Of a stretch of DNA of 64,000 nucleotides, positions 50,807 through 58,458 are shown piece by piece. The position numbers and the translations under genes are program-made. Every line of letters starts with the position of its first letter. Positions within the stretch are counted from its first letter, which is position 1. The notes beneath the pieces were generated by a model. It saw only the letters and a program-made list of their open reading frames with translations, had not been told where the DNA came from and ran no database searches. The stretch is from CF-162 sp040882565 (GTDB taxonomy: Bacteria; Chloroflexota; Dehalococcoidia; SM23-28-2; RBG-16-64-32): the NCBI GenBank assembly GCA_040882565.1, contig JBBEAZ010000019.1, positions 52,082-116,081 of the forward strand, read 5' to 3'.

Positions 50807-50920
50807 AGTCGGATCCCCCGGGGTGCTAACTAAGGCGCTATTCTAGCGGTCTTGGGGGAATTCGGGAAGGGTATTGCCTCGCCGGGCTAACTGGTTTGCG
50901 CCTGGGTATGCTGTTTGTTG

Positions 50921-51196
50921 TTAGCGGCGGCGTCGCGGGGGGCCGCCTTTGCGGCCCTTGCGATCTTCGAGAACGATGTCCATGAGCCGGCCGTTTAGCT
51001 CCTTGCCTCGGAGCGCCTCTACCGCCGCCCTCGCTGATTCGTCGTCCGCCATCTCGACGTACCCGAATCCTTTGGCCCGGCCGCGCCGGTCACTCATCAC
51101 CTTCGTTGAGACTACCTTGCCGTACGCTGTAAACGCCGACTGAAGGTCAGCCTCGGTCGTTTCGTGCGCCAGGTTGCCGATGTATAGCTTGCTCAG
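50921..51196 (-). CDS. RRM-type RNA-binding protein, apparent CTG start
   Basis: A 91-residue single RNA recognition motif. RNP2 is KLYIGNL at residues 3-9 and RNP1 is KGFGYVEM, with the usual LNGRLMDIVL final strand and a basic RKGRKGG tail. The domain begins immediately after a CTG codon, preceded by GAAGGGA 7 nt upstream; no ATG, GTG or TTG is available in frame before RNP2. It lies 21 nt downstream of a second RRM gene on the same strand, so both are probably one operon. Bacterial RRM proteins of this size bind single-stranded RNA; targets are unknown. Confidence 0.85.
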   Translation of the reverse strand: MSKLYIGNLAHETTEADLQSAFTAYGKVVSTKVMSDRRGRAKGFGYVEMADDESARAAVEALRGKELNGRLMDIVLEDRKGRKGGPPRRRR

Positions 51197-51217
51197 TGTC
51201 AGTCCCTTCCCTTCTCG

Positions 51218-51514
51218 CTAGTCCGGCCGGCGCTCGCCGCCGCCGCCGCCGCCTCCAGCGCCCTCGGGCCGGGGGCGCGCCTCGTCGATTGTCAAGCGGC
51301 GTCCGTCGAGATCCTTGCCGTTCAGCTCGGCGATCGCCTTTTGGGCGTCGGACTCTTCGTTCATCTCGACGAAGCCAAATCCGCGCGATCTCCCCGAGTA
51401 GCGGTCGCGGGCGACCATTGCCGATTCCACGGAACCGGCTTGCTCGAAGTGCTGACGGAGGCCATCGTCACTGGTGTCGTAGGAGAGACCTCCCACGTAG
51501 AGTCTCTTGCCCAC
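51218..51514 (-). CDS. RRM-type RNA-binding protein
   Basis: A 98-residue single-RRM protein. RNP2 is RLYVGGL at residues 4-10, RNP1 is RGFGFVEM, and LDGRRLTIDEARP completes the domain. A short glycine-rich tail (GAGGGGGGGERR) follows, as in cyanobacterial Rbp proteins that are induced by cold. The start is GTG, 4 nt after GAGGAGGG. It is upstream of the CTG-started paralogue, and the two are about half identical over the motif by eye. Confidence 0.9.
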   Translation of the reverse strand: MGKRLYVGGLSYDTSDDGLRQHFEQAGSVESAMVARDRYSGRSRGFGFVEMNEESDAQKAIAELNGKDLDGRRLTIDEARPRPEGAGGGGGGGERRPD

Positions 51515-51691
51515 AGTTCCCTCCTCGCGCCTGCTGACGCTGAACGTCTCCCTGTGCTACTTGCCACCGGGCGCGGGAGAGGAACGCTGCGGAGACCTTA
51601 TTACTATAGCACCGCTCGTGTTGTGTCCCGGCGCGGAATTTGCGCTCTCCGGGTAAAATGGCCATCGCCCCGCGAATCCAGGAGGTAAGCC

Positions 51692-52231
51692 ACGACTATC
51701 GCAACAGAACATCTCGACATTGTCACTCTCTCCACCGATCTGATTGAAGACATCCTCGCGGGCCGCAAGCTAGAGGCGGAATCGCTTGGTGGGTTCGTCA
51801 TGCCCACGGACTGGCCCGACGCTCACGACGCGCGTTTTTTGCGCCTGCGGCTGGAGCAGTTGCTGGCGGATCCGGCGGCGGCCGAGTGGTTCGCACGGGC
51901 GATCGTCCTCCGCGCCGATCCGGCGCGGCCCACGATTGGCCACATCGGCTACCACGGTCCGCCCAAGGACGGCGCCGTTGAACTGGGGTACACGATATTC
52001 GTGCCGTGGCGGGGTTGCGGGTACGCGACAGAGGCGGCGAAGGCGATGATCGAGGCGGCGAAGGCGATGATCGAGTCGGCGAGGAGCAGAGGGGTCGGGC
52101 GATACATCTTGTCGATCGCGCCGGAGAACGCGCCCTCGCTGGCGATCGCGAAGCGGCTGGGGTTCAAACGGACGGGGGAGCAGATGGACGAGGAGGACGG
52201 GTTGGAGTACATGTTCGAATTGACGCGGTGA
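51692..52231 (+). CDS. RimJ/RimL-type N-acetyltransferase, apparent ACG start
   Basis: A protein of up to 179 residues. The acetyltransferase fold shows HIGYHGPP...ELGYTIFVPWRGCGYATEAAKAM and ENAPSLAIAKRLGFKRTGEQ, typical of RimJ/RimL proteins. The first conventional ATG (51800) would remove the usual first strand. Upstream, AGGAGG (51680-51685) stands 6 nt before an in-frame ACG that begins TTIATEHLDIVTL, a good family N-terminus. Either ACG serves as start, or an ATG has mutated. The helix after the acetyl-CoA loop carries a 7-residue tandem duplication. A TAAAAT box lies at 51653-51658. Confidence 0.75.
   Translation, partial: TTIATEHLDIVTLSTDLIEDILAGRKLEAESLGGFVMPTDWPDAHDARFLRLRLEQLLADPAAAEWFARAIVLRADPARPTIGHIGYHGPPKDGAVELGYTIFVPWRGCGYATEAAKAMIEAAKAMIESARSRGVGRYILSIAPENAPSLAIAKRLGFKRTGEQMDEEDGLEYMFELTR
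52031..52072 (+). repeat. 21-bp in-frame tandem duplication in the acetyltransferase gene
   Basis: Two perfect 21-nt copies lie end to end and encode EAAKAMI twice. Related acetyltransferases have the sequence once, directly after the acetyl-CoA loop. The extra two helical turns would shift the rest of this helix, so function may be altered. Confidence 0.9.
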
Positions 52232-52498
52232 GGGGAAAAGAAAGCGCTTCCCATTCAGCCGCCTTGCGGTGCCTGCCTCGAGGTCTCTTGGGCTTCGGGT
52301 CGCCCGTCCACTCCTGAGTCCCTTCGGCTGGTTTCGCGAGGCTTCCGTCCGGGAAGCAAGGGGAATGTACAACGCCGACAACGGCGTGTCAACGGGTGCA
52401 CCGGGATACCAACACGGGTTCCACAAATCCACAGTCGGCCTCCTCGGATCACGATCAGTCTGACCAGCGATTGCGAGGGAGCCGGTCCGAGAGACAGG

Positions 52499-52726
52499 TC
52501 AGGGGGCGGAGATGCGAGGCTGTGGGGATGTCGAGTGGCGTAGGTAAATCGGCGAGCGGTAGGTGCGGACGTACGCGTTGTTGAAGTCGCGGATCGCGCC
52601 GCAGCTTTTGCAGGTGGCGCCGCTGCTGGGGCCGTCCTGAGGGGCAATTAGCCAGTGGTGTGCGTGATCGTCAACGATGAAGGTCTCGATGCCGAACTCG
52701 GTGGGGCTGACCGAATTTTTAGTCAT
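52499..52726 (-). CDS. Small CxxC protein, downstream partner of a zinc-ribbon gene
   Basis: A 75-residue protein with one clear knuckle, CKSCGAIRDF, preceded by a conserved-looking FIVDDHAHHWLIAPQDGPSS. The His cluster DDHAHHW could add metal ligands. The tail (YLRHSTSPQPRISAP) is unstructured. I cannot name a family, although the CxxCGxxR layout recalls short DNA- or RNA-binding fingers. The ATG overlaps the stop of the zinc-ribbon gene upstream by 4 nt. The 267-nt gap after the acetyltransferase gene, towards which it is transcribed, holds no recognisable gene. Confidence 0.55.
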   Translation of the reverse strand: MTKNSVSPTEFGIETFIVDDHAHHWLIAPQDGPSSGATCKSCGAIRDFNNAYVRTYRSPIYLRHSTSPQPRISAP

Positions 52727-52875
52727 CGTCCTGATGCTTCGAGCGAGAGGCGGCAGGTCTGACAACGACGGGGCGGGTCGTGGCCGAGTTCACCGTCGAG
52801 GCGCTGGTCGGATGCGCTGAAGGTGAAGAGACGAGCGCAATCCGGGCACGTGATGAACTTGTCGGAGAAGCTCAT
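52723..52875 (-). CDS. Small zinc-ribbon protein (MSF-DK-CxxC family)
   Basis: A 50-residue protein with one zinc ribbon: CPDC at 10-13 and CQTC near 39-42. It starts MSFSDKFITCPDCARLFTFSASDQ, closely like the zinc-ribbon protein encoded at 56804 (MSFQDKDLTCQDCGATFVFT). It lacks the second ribbon of that protein. The ATG was chosen from this similarity and from the AGAAGG 7 nt upstream; an ATG 14 codons earlier is less likely. The next gene overlaps its stop codon. Function unknown. Confidence 0.7.
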   Translation of the reverse strand: MSFSDKFITCPDCARLFTFSASDQRLDGELGHDPPRRCQTCRLSLEASGR

Positions 52876-53029
52876 TGGGACCTTCTTTCTGCTGGGTCGG
52901 ACAGTTCGGGTCGCCACGAGGGAAGGTCGCGAGGCTTAAGCCTGCGGGCCGAAACTCTGTCGTTGGCGTCAGTGTACCACGCGGGATCGGGTCACCTTCC
53001 TGAAGATGGCACTGATCGCATTGCGCCGA

Positions 53030-53857
53030 TTAGTTTGGAGGGCGTGGGATCGAGATACACTGCGCACCACCGCTGGCAATCAGGCGGCCGTCCCGCGACC
53101 AGACGCGGCCGTGCCCGCCGACAAGTCCACCGTGGGCAATCGGCGAATCGTAGTCGCACAGGAGCCATTCGCTTTCGGGAGCGGGACGGTGGAACCAGGC
53201 GACCACGTCCATATTGACCGCGGCATGCGTGCGGGCGGCAGCAGGGTGCGGATTGGAGGCTGTAGGCCAGGCGAACGTGTCGAGCAACAGGGTATAGCGG
53301 GCGGCGTCCGCGAAAGGATCGGCGAAGGTGGGCGTCGGTTGAAAGCGGTACCACTCGAGCAGCGTTGCCGGGAAGGCCTCCGTCATGTTCATCACTCGTT
53401 CAGGGTGGATGATGCGCGAGTCGACGTTCTCCCAGAAGGGAACAGGGTCCGGCGGGTTGGGCACATAGTCCAGGAAGCTCTTGAGGACTTCAGGCGGCGG
53501 GACTTCTGGCATCCGCGCGAAGTCATGTTCCACGCCGGGGCCCTCGGCGGCGGTGCGGACGATCGCCTGCAGAATCGCCCGATCGTCCTGGCGCATCACC
53601 ACGTGCAACGACTCGGCGCGCCGGCCGCTCTGGAGGCTGCGGACCTCGATCTCCGCTGGCTCGAAGCGGGCGACTGCGAGGAAATGACAAGCGATTGATG
53701 CCGGACGTTTGATTGCGGCCTCGAGACCGGCGGCGCGCAGGGCAATGGCGGCCAGGTAGCCGCCATTTGGGCCCCAGATGCGCCAGTCCTCCGAGATCGT
53801 GATCGAATAGTGGCCGTTCGCGCCGTTGGGCAGGGTATCGTGATCGAGATCGCCCAT
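53030..53857 (-). CDS. TesB-like acyl-CoA thioesterase family protein
   Basis: A 275-residue protein with two hotdog domains, as in the thioesterase II family that hydrolyses acyl-CoA. The first domain has WGPNGGYLAAIALRAA and HFLAVARFEPAEIEV; the second closes with DYDSPIAHGGLVGGHGRVWSRDGRLIASGGAQC, where the usual Asp/Gln/Thr set is only partly recognisable. It probably trims CoA esters in the cytoplasm. A TATCCT box ends exactly 10 nt before the chosen ATG, in a promoter almost identical to that of the sulfatase gene downstream in coordinates. Confidence 0.85.
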   Translation of the reverse strand: MGDLDHDTLPNGANGHYSITISEDWRIWGPNGGYLAAIALRAAGLEAAIKRPASIACHFLAVARFEPAEIEVRSLQSGRRAESLHVVMRQDDRAILQAIVRTAAEGPGVEHDFARMPEVPPPEVLKSFLDYVPNPPDPVPFWENVDSRIIHPERVMNMTEAFPATLLEWYRFQPTPTFADPFADAARYTLLLDTFAWPTASNPHPAAARTHAAVNMDVVAWFHRPAPESEWLLCDYDSPIAHGGLVGGHGRVWSRDGRLIASGGAQCISIPRPPN

Positions 53858-53873
53858 GGTGATGCCGAGGATA
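53858..53873 (-). promoter_or_regulatory. -10 box of the thioesterase gene
   Basis: TATCCT (53868-53873, minus strand), then CGGCATCACC, then ATG. Seven of the ten spacer bases and the box, with the GTGC before it, recur before the sulfatase gene. Confidence 0.5.
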
Positions 53874-53926
53874 GCACGGCTCAAGGCTGGTTCAGCGAGC
53901 TAGTGGCACGGCCTGGGGCGGGAAGA

Positions 53927-55453
53927 TCAGGCGAGACCGAGGCGCGCGAACTGGTCGTCGGGGGCGTCGACTTCGCGGAGGGCCTGGAAAAGGAGGTCGG
54001 CGGCGTCTCCCTCGCTAGCCTCGCCGGCGCGGTTTTCGTCTTCCGCGGGATCGTCGTGCAAATTGTAGAGATGATTACCGCTGAATGAACCCATCGCCCA
54101 GAAAGGCAGGAGGTCGCCCTGGCGGAATGGTTGGCGGATAACCGGGATCTTCGTCCCCGGCATTCTGTCCAGGACGGCACGTTCATCTGGTCGCGGGAGG
54201 CGGAGTTGCGGCAGGCCGGAGACCGGCATCGTGGACCAGCGGTTGGACCAGACAGATAGCGGCTCGTTGGCGGCGATCGGGGCGCGGGCATACTTGCGCC
54301 CGCGCTCGATGACGTGAACCTCGCGGCCCCAGACGCCTGCCAGCGCGTAGTCGCGGATGCTCTTCTGTTTCGCGCGGAGGATTGGAAGCAGGGAACGACC
54401 GTGGGTGCGGTGGCGCGGCTGGACGCCGAAGATCTCCGCCAGCGTGGCGAAGACATCGACGCTTGTCGTCAAGGCTTCGCTGGTGCCGGGCGCAGCGCCG
54501 GGCCAGGCGACCATCAGTGGGATGTGGCCGAGCGGCTCGTAGACCGGGACGCCGGGCTTGCCCCAGATATCTTTCTCGCCGAGGTAGTGACCGTGGTCCG
54601 TGAGGACGAACACGGCAGTGTTGCCCCAGAGATCGGCGCCGTCAATCGCGTCGATGACGCGGCCGAACCAGGCGTCGATCATCGTCAGTTTGGCGCCGTA
54701 AGACGCGCGCACTTGATGGCCCTCACGGTCGGTGAGAATGCCGCGCCCGACGCCGTCGCGGGCGTATGGTGGCCAGATGAGGTGAGGGCCGTCCCAACTG
54801 TCGTCGTACATCGAGGCGTATGGTTCCGGTGCGTCGAACGGCTCGTGTGGGTCGAACTCGTCGACGAAGAGGAAGAAGCGCTCGTGGTGTGGCGCGTGAT
54901 CCTCCAGCCAGGTCGCGGCGGCTGCCATCGTTCGTGGACCAGGGAAGTCGGACTCGTTGCGGAAGTAACCGCGAGAGTTGTCGTAGGCGATGAAGCGTCG
55001 GCCCATGAGCGGAGCGCCGATCCAGCTCGGGTCCGGGCGCGTCTTCCAGGGGTCGCTCTCGTGACCACGCTGATAGTCCCAGGCAGTGAAATCGGTGTGG
55101 TAGTTCTCACCGCCCACCTCGAACAGGTGTGGATGATCCGAGATGAGCATCGAAGTGATGCCCATGTCGTGCAAGTACCAGGTGAGGGAGTCTTCCCAGA
55201 TCTCGATGGAACCCCACGGTTTCCAGAGGAAATCGAGCGCGCCGCACAGGATGTCGTGACGGGCGGGGATGCAAGGGAGGGACCCGGCGTAGTGCTTATC
55301 GAACTTGACAGCCCTCGCCGCGAATTTGTCCAGGTTTGGCGTCTGGAACTCGCGGCCGCCGTAGGCGCCGAGCATGTGCCGGTTGAGCGAGTCAAGGAGG
55401 ATGACGATCGCGTTGGCGGGCAGGGCCGCATCTCCGCCGCGCTCGTCGGTCAT
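53927..55453 (-). CDS. Sulfatase (CxPxR type)
   Basis: A 508-residue enzyme of the alkaline-phosphatase-like fold that hydrolyses sulfate esters. The formylglycine motif is CIPAR (Cys61, Pro63, Arg65) in GSLPCIPARHDILCG. Metal ligands fit Asp21 in ILLDSLNRHMLG and the later FVLTDHGHYLGEKDIWGKP. Activation would need conversion of Cys61 to formylglycine. No signal peptide is present, so a cytoplasmic or non-classically exported enzyme is implied. The substrate is unknown. A TATCCT box ends 10 nt before the ATG. It lies 43 nt downstream of the desaturase-like gene and 69 nt before the thioesterase gene, all on one strand. Confidence 0.9.
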   Translation of the reverse strand: MTDERGGDAALPANAIVILLDSLNRHMLGAYGGREFQTPNLDKFAARAVKFDKHYAGSLPCIPARHDILCGALDFLWKPWGSIEIWEDSLTWYLHDMGITSMLISDHPHLFEVGGENYHTDFTAWDYQRGHESDPWKTRPDPSWIGAPLMGRRFIAYDNSRGYFRNESDFPGPRTMAAAATWLEDHAPHHERFFLFVDEFDPHEPFDAPEPYASMYDDSWDGPHLIWPPYARDGVGRGILTDREGHQVRASYGAKLTMIDAWFGRVIDAIDGADLWGNTAVFVLTDHGHYLGEKDIWGKPGVPVYEPLGHIPLMVAWPGAAPGTSEALTTSVDVFATLAEIFGVQPRHRTHGRSLLPILRAKQKSIRDYALAGVWGREVHVIERGRKYARAPIAANEPLSVWSNRWSTMPVSGLPQLRLPRPDERAVLDRMPGTKIPVIRQPFRQGDLLPFWAMGSFSGNHLYNLHDDPAEDENRAGEASEGDAADLLFQALREVDAPDDQFARLGLA

Positions 55454-55469
55454 GGTGAGGGCGAGGATA
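55454..55469 (-). promoter_or_regulatory. -10 box of the sulfatase gene
   Basis: TATCCT (55464-55469, minus strand), then CGCCCTCACC, then ATG, with no ribosome-binding site. The sequence from GTGC to ATG nearly copies that of the thioesterase gene. Confidence 0.5.
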
Positions 55470-55505
55470 GCACAGCGGCCCGCCCAGCCTGTCGGCGAAC
55501 CGTCG

Positions 55506-56498
55506 CTACGCGGTTGTGAGGACGGGCGACAGGTTGCCGTCCGGCGACATCACGTACGGGACGGCGCCTTCGGAGAGGCCCTCCGGCGGTTCGTCGCCGA
55601 TCTGCAAAACGGCGTTTTCGGGCAGGTCCCAGCTTTGCTTTGCAGCTCGCTTGACGGCAGCGCGACTCTCGAGGCCCAAGCCCTTGTATGTGGGCTGCAG
55701 GACGTCGTTGATCACTTGTCGGGCTGAGTCGACGCCTGTTGAGAGAACAGCCTGAATGAAGGCCTCAGCGTTCGGCAGCTTCACTATCGGCATGCGGTAC
55801 TTCTCGTAGACGTCCCACATCGCCTGGAGCGCCTTGTCCGGCCAGTACTTCAGGTAGGCAAGGGTGATGCGCCGGAAAACGCCCTCGTGGAAACCCTCGT
55901 CGATGGAGAGGGCGCGGCAGACACCGGCGATCGCCGGGAACACCGGTCGCTGGGCTTCGTCGACCGGCGATCCATACTCCTGCCAGAGGCGCTTCTGGAG
56001 GGACTGGTAGTTGCGCTTGGTCTGGCGCTCCTGGGCGATCGCGTAAGCGGCGCCGCGCTCAGGTGTGGCCTCATGGCCGGTCTGGCGCTCGAAGGTCCAG
56101 ACGTCCTCGCCGCATTTGTTGGCGTACTCGTCGACTTCGCGTTCGGTGTACAGCCCCGAGTCCGTCAGGCAGTACCAGAGCGCCTTGCTATGGCGGTTCT
56201 CGTCGAACACCCATTGAGTGTAGACCTGGCGGGTGCTGAGGCTGTCGCCGGAGGCGCCGATGGCCAGGACGGCGTAGTCCTCGATGAATGACTCGATCCC
56301 GAAGTCGCCGAGCAGCATCTCGCGGGTATCAGTGCTAACATGCGGCGCCCATTCGCCCATCTGTTTGCGTTCGGGGAGGTGCTTGGCGACCCAGCGCGGG
56401 CCTTTGCTGAAGTAATGATCGTAGACGGCGGCGACCGCCTTCTGGATAGCGTTATAGCGGCCCTCTATCGTCCAGGGGCTGGTGGTGGTGTAGACCAT
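55506..56498 (-). CDS. Acyl-ACP desaturase-like di-iron protein
   Basis: A 330-residue ferritin-like protein of the stearoyl-ACP desaturase family, which inserts a double bond into acyl chains on acyl carrier protein. The two iron-binding repeats are visible as DENRHSKALW (E-x-x-H) and DEGFHEGVFRR (E-x-x-H), with partner glutamates in the preceding helices (FIEDYAVLAIG, AQERQTKRNY region). GxYTEREVDEY and WPDKALQAMWDVYEKYRMP also fit. The typical N-terminal plastid peptide is absent. GAGGAAGGG lies 4 nt before the ATG. It may modify membrane lipids together with the acyl-CoA genes nearby. Confidence 0.88.
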   Translation of the reverse strand: MVYTTTSPWTIEGRYNAIQKAVAAVYDHYFSKGPRWVAKHLPERKQMGEWAPHVSTDTREMLLGDFGIESFIEDYAVLAIGASGDSLSTRQVYTQWVFDENRHSKALWYCLTDSGLYTEREVDEYANKCGEDVWTFERQTGHEATPERGAAYAIAQERQTKRNYQSLQKRLWQEYGSPVDEAQRPVFPAIAGVCRALSIDEGFHEGVFRRITLAYLKYWPDKALQAMWDVYEKYRMPIVKLPNAEAFIQAVLSTGVDSARQVINDVLQPTYKGLGLESRAAVKRAAKQSWDLPENAVLQIGDEPPEGLSEGAVPYVMSPDGNLSPVLTTA

Positions 56499-56803
56499 AA
56501 CCCTTCCTCTCGAGACCTTACCGTTAGCGGATGGCCGGGCACCCGCGACAAAGACCGAAGGAGAAGCGACCGTGGGGAACCTTGGGCTGTTGTTGCGGCG
56601 TCAACTTACGGATAGGGAGAGCATACCATTCTAGTCGGCGCGCTGCATTAAAATTGACGCGAAACGGCGGTTTCAAATGGCTGCGATGCGTGTTACCCTG
56701 TTTGCGGTATCAGTTTCGCATCTCCGTTCCCTTGACCTGGTCCCCAGTAGTCAGGCTCAGATGGTCGAACCTTTGCCAAGTACCGAAGAAAGGAGAACCA
56801 TCC

Positions 56804-57121
56804 ATGAGCTTTCAGGACAAGGATCTTACGTGCCAGGACTGTGGCGCGACGTTCGTTTTTACCGCGGACGACCAGCAGTACCACTCTGACAAGGGCTACA
56901 CCAACGAGCCCAAGCGTTGCCCCAATTGCCGAAGCGCCCGGCGCGACGGTGGTGGCGGCGGTGGTGGCAGCTACGACCGCGGTCCGCGCGAGATGCACGC
57001 CGCCGTTTGCGCGCAGTGCGGCAAGGACACCGAAGTGCCGTTCCGCCCGACGGGCGACCGGCCGGTGTACTGCAGCGACTGCTTCAGCAAGCGCCCGCAG
57101 CAGTCTTCGCGACGCTGGTAA
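56804..57121 (+). CDS. Double zinc-ribbon protein
   Basis: A 105-residue protein with two ribbons. The first is LTCQDCGATFVFTADDQQYH ending in CPNC (about 9-44); the second is CAQCGKDTEVPFRPTGDRPVY ending in CSDC (about 69-95). A glycine-rich linker joins them. This domain pair is frequent in Chloroflexota and is of unknown function. AAGGAG stands 8 nt before the ATG; the frame is open upstream but unrelated. The 305-nt stretch between this gene and the divergent desaturase shows only a possible TACCCT -10 box and nothing else recognisable. Partial copies of its 3' end occur at 61.1 and 62.5 kb. Confidence 0.8.
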   Translation: MSFQDKDLTCQDCGATFVFTADDQQYHSDKGYTNEPKRCPNCRSARRDGGGGGGGSYDRGPREMHAAVCAQCGKDTEVPFRPTGDRPVYCSDCFSKRPQQSSRRW

Positions 57122-57141
57122 CCACTCCTACTGAGCATGAA

Positions 57142-57173
57142 ACAGGGGCCCAACTGGGCCCCTGTTCTATTTT
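57142..57173 (+). terminator. Intrinsic terminator of the zinc-ribbon gene
   Basis: A perfect 10-bp stem, ACAGGGGCCC and GGGCCCCTGT, with the loop AACT, followed by TCTATTTT. It begins 20 nt after the stop codon. Confidence 0.9.
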
Positions 57174-57236
57174 GGGCGCGAGACGCTGTGCCCGCTGCTG
57201 CTAGCGGCACAGCCGCCACCCCGTGGTGGCGTTCCT

Positions 57237-57911
57237 TTACTGAACGAAGTTACGGACCTGGCCGTAGACGGTGGCGTCGGTCCTCAGGGCGGAGTGACCC
57301 ATGCACGCGGTCCGGGTGTTCGTCGCGCCGCTGAGGATCGTGCTGGTGTCCGGGTTGATCAGCTCGTCGCACGGCGACCACCAGGTCCCGTAGTTCACGG
57401 CGCCGGGCGTCTCGTCACCGGAGTTGAGGCCATTGAGGAAGCTCGAGCCCGGGATCATCTGGTTGCATGGGGAGAAGAAGAAGCAACCGTATGCCCAGGT
57501 TGTGCCGTGGTTGGGCCCGCCGAGGGATACCCAATCGTCGACGTACGTCGTGCCGCCGAGGTTCTTGAGGTAATAGCGGCTGGAAAGGCTGCCCATGGAG
57601 TGGGCGATGATGTCGACCTTGGCAGCGCCGGTGGCGGCGCGGATCTCGTTGACCCTCTGCGATACCGCCTGGGCAACCGTGGCGTTGGACTGGGTGCTGC
57701 TGAAGGTGTAGGCGAAGAGGTAGTTGGACTCCCAGCCATCAGCGATGAACCGGGACTTCATGTTGTCCCAGGCACTGGCGTTGCTGGTGTAGCCATGGAC
57801 GAAGAGGATCGGGTTGTGGTGGCTGGCGCTGGTGTCCTTCGCCGTGCCGGGTGCGAAGGCGAGGAGCGAGAGGACGAGTGTCGCGAAGGCGAGAACGATG
57901 AGCTTGCGCAA
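57237..57911 (-). CDS. Secreted triacylglycerol lipase (family I, Bacillus LipA-like)
   Basis: A 224-residue alpha/beta hydrolase. The first 25 residues are a signal peptide (RKLIVLAFATLVLSLLAF). NPILFVHGYTSNASAWDNM gives the oxyanion region, VDIIAHSMGSLSSRYYL the nucleophile Ser, DELINPDTSTI the likely Asp and ACMGHSALRTD the likely His. Cysteines in GCFFFSPCNQM and SPCDEL may form disulfides, expected for a secreted enzyme. The start is TTG after AAAGGGGG; an upstream ATG gives no signal peptide. Convergent with the terminator of the zinc-ribbon gene. It probably releases fatty acids from outside lipids. Confidence 0.88.
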   Translation of the reverse strand: MRKLIVLAFATLVLSLLAFAPGTAKDTSASHHNPILFVHGYTSNASAWDNMKSRFIADGWESNYLFAYTFSSTQSNATVAQAVSQRVNEIRAATGAAKVDIIAHSMGSLSSRYYLKNLGGTTYVDDWVSLGGPNHGTTWAYGCFFFSPCNQMIPGSSFLNGLNSGDETPGAVNYGTWWSPCDELINPDTSTILSGATNTRTACMGHSALRTDATVYGQVRNFVQ

Positions 57912-58087
57912 GGATACCCCCTTTGAGCTGTGAGCCTGCCGCAGCCGGCTGCGTGGCCGGCGGCGCACCTGCAGCGCGGCGCGCTGGCGGGAGTATGAGA
58001 CGGACGCTGGAAGATGTCAATGCCTTACCGACACCGGCGCGTGGAAAGCCGAGAGGCTATACAGCGCACACGTTGCCGGAGGGTTGG

Positions 58088-58450
58088 GGAGTGTCCCCCA
58101 ATCAACCACTCTGTTTGGGGAGCGATGAGGAGCCGTGACGCTCACAAGCGAGTGCAGCGCGCCTGCTGCCGGGGGCTCTCTNNNNNNNNNNNNNNNNNNN
58201 NNNNNNNNNNNNNNNNNNNNNNNNNNNNNNNNNNNNNNNNNNNNNNNNNNNNNNNNNNNNNNNNNNNNNNNNNNNNNNNNNTGGAGGAGCCGTGACGCTC
58301 ACAAGCGAGTGCAGCGCGCCTGCTGCCGGGGGCTCTCTTGGTGGGTGTCCCCCCACCATCGCTATTTGGGGAGGGGTGGAGGAGCCGTGACGCTCACAAG
58401 CGAGTGCAGCGCGCCTGCTGCCGGGGGCTCTGGGGGGTGTCCCACCAGAA
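58088..58450 (+). repeat. 95-bp tandem repeat array interrupted by an assembly gap
   Basis: At least three copies of a 95-bp unit are present (core starts at 58127, 58284 and 58379). Each has a 53-bp core from GAGGAGCCGTGACGCTCACA to GCCGGGGGCTCT with no visible change, and a more variable part built on GTGTCCCC and TTTGGGGAG, which can pair. The first copy runs into the 100-N gap. The array fills the 250 bp or so between the lipase and SUMF1-family genes. It is non-coding by all signs, although one frame stays open. Its origin and role are unknown. Confidence 0.85.
58182..58281. other. Assembly gap (100 N)
   Basis: Exactly 100 N stand inside the tandem repeat array, the usual placeholder for a gap of unknown length. 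Identical repeat copies on both sides explain why the assembler stopped. The true number of units is therefore unknown. Confidence 0.95.
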
Positions 58451-58458
58451 TCCCCACC

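Noticed and set aside
52232..52498. A gene between the acetyltransferase and the small CxxC protein
   Set aside because: Open frames on both strands are low-complexity, lack ribosome-binding sites and match nothing recognisable. A short hairpin (GCTTCC-GTCC-GGAAGC type) has no T tract.
58088..58450. CRISPR array
   Set aside because: The conserved part is 53 bp, the variable parts are similar to each other, and there are no cas genes in the window.
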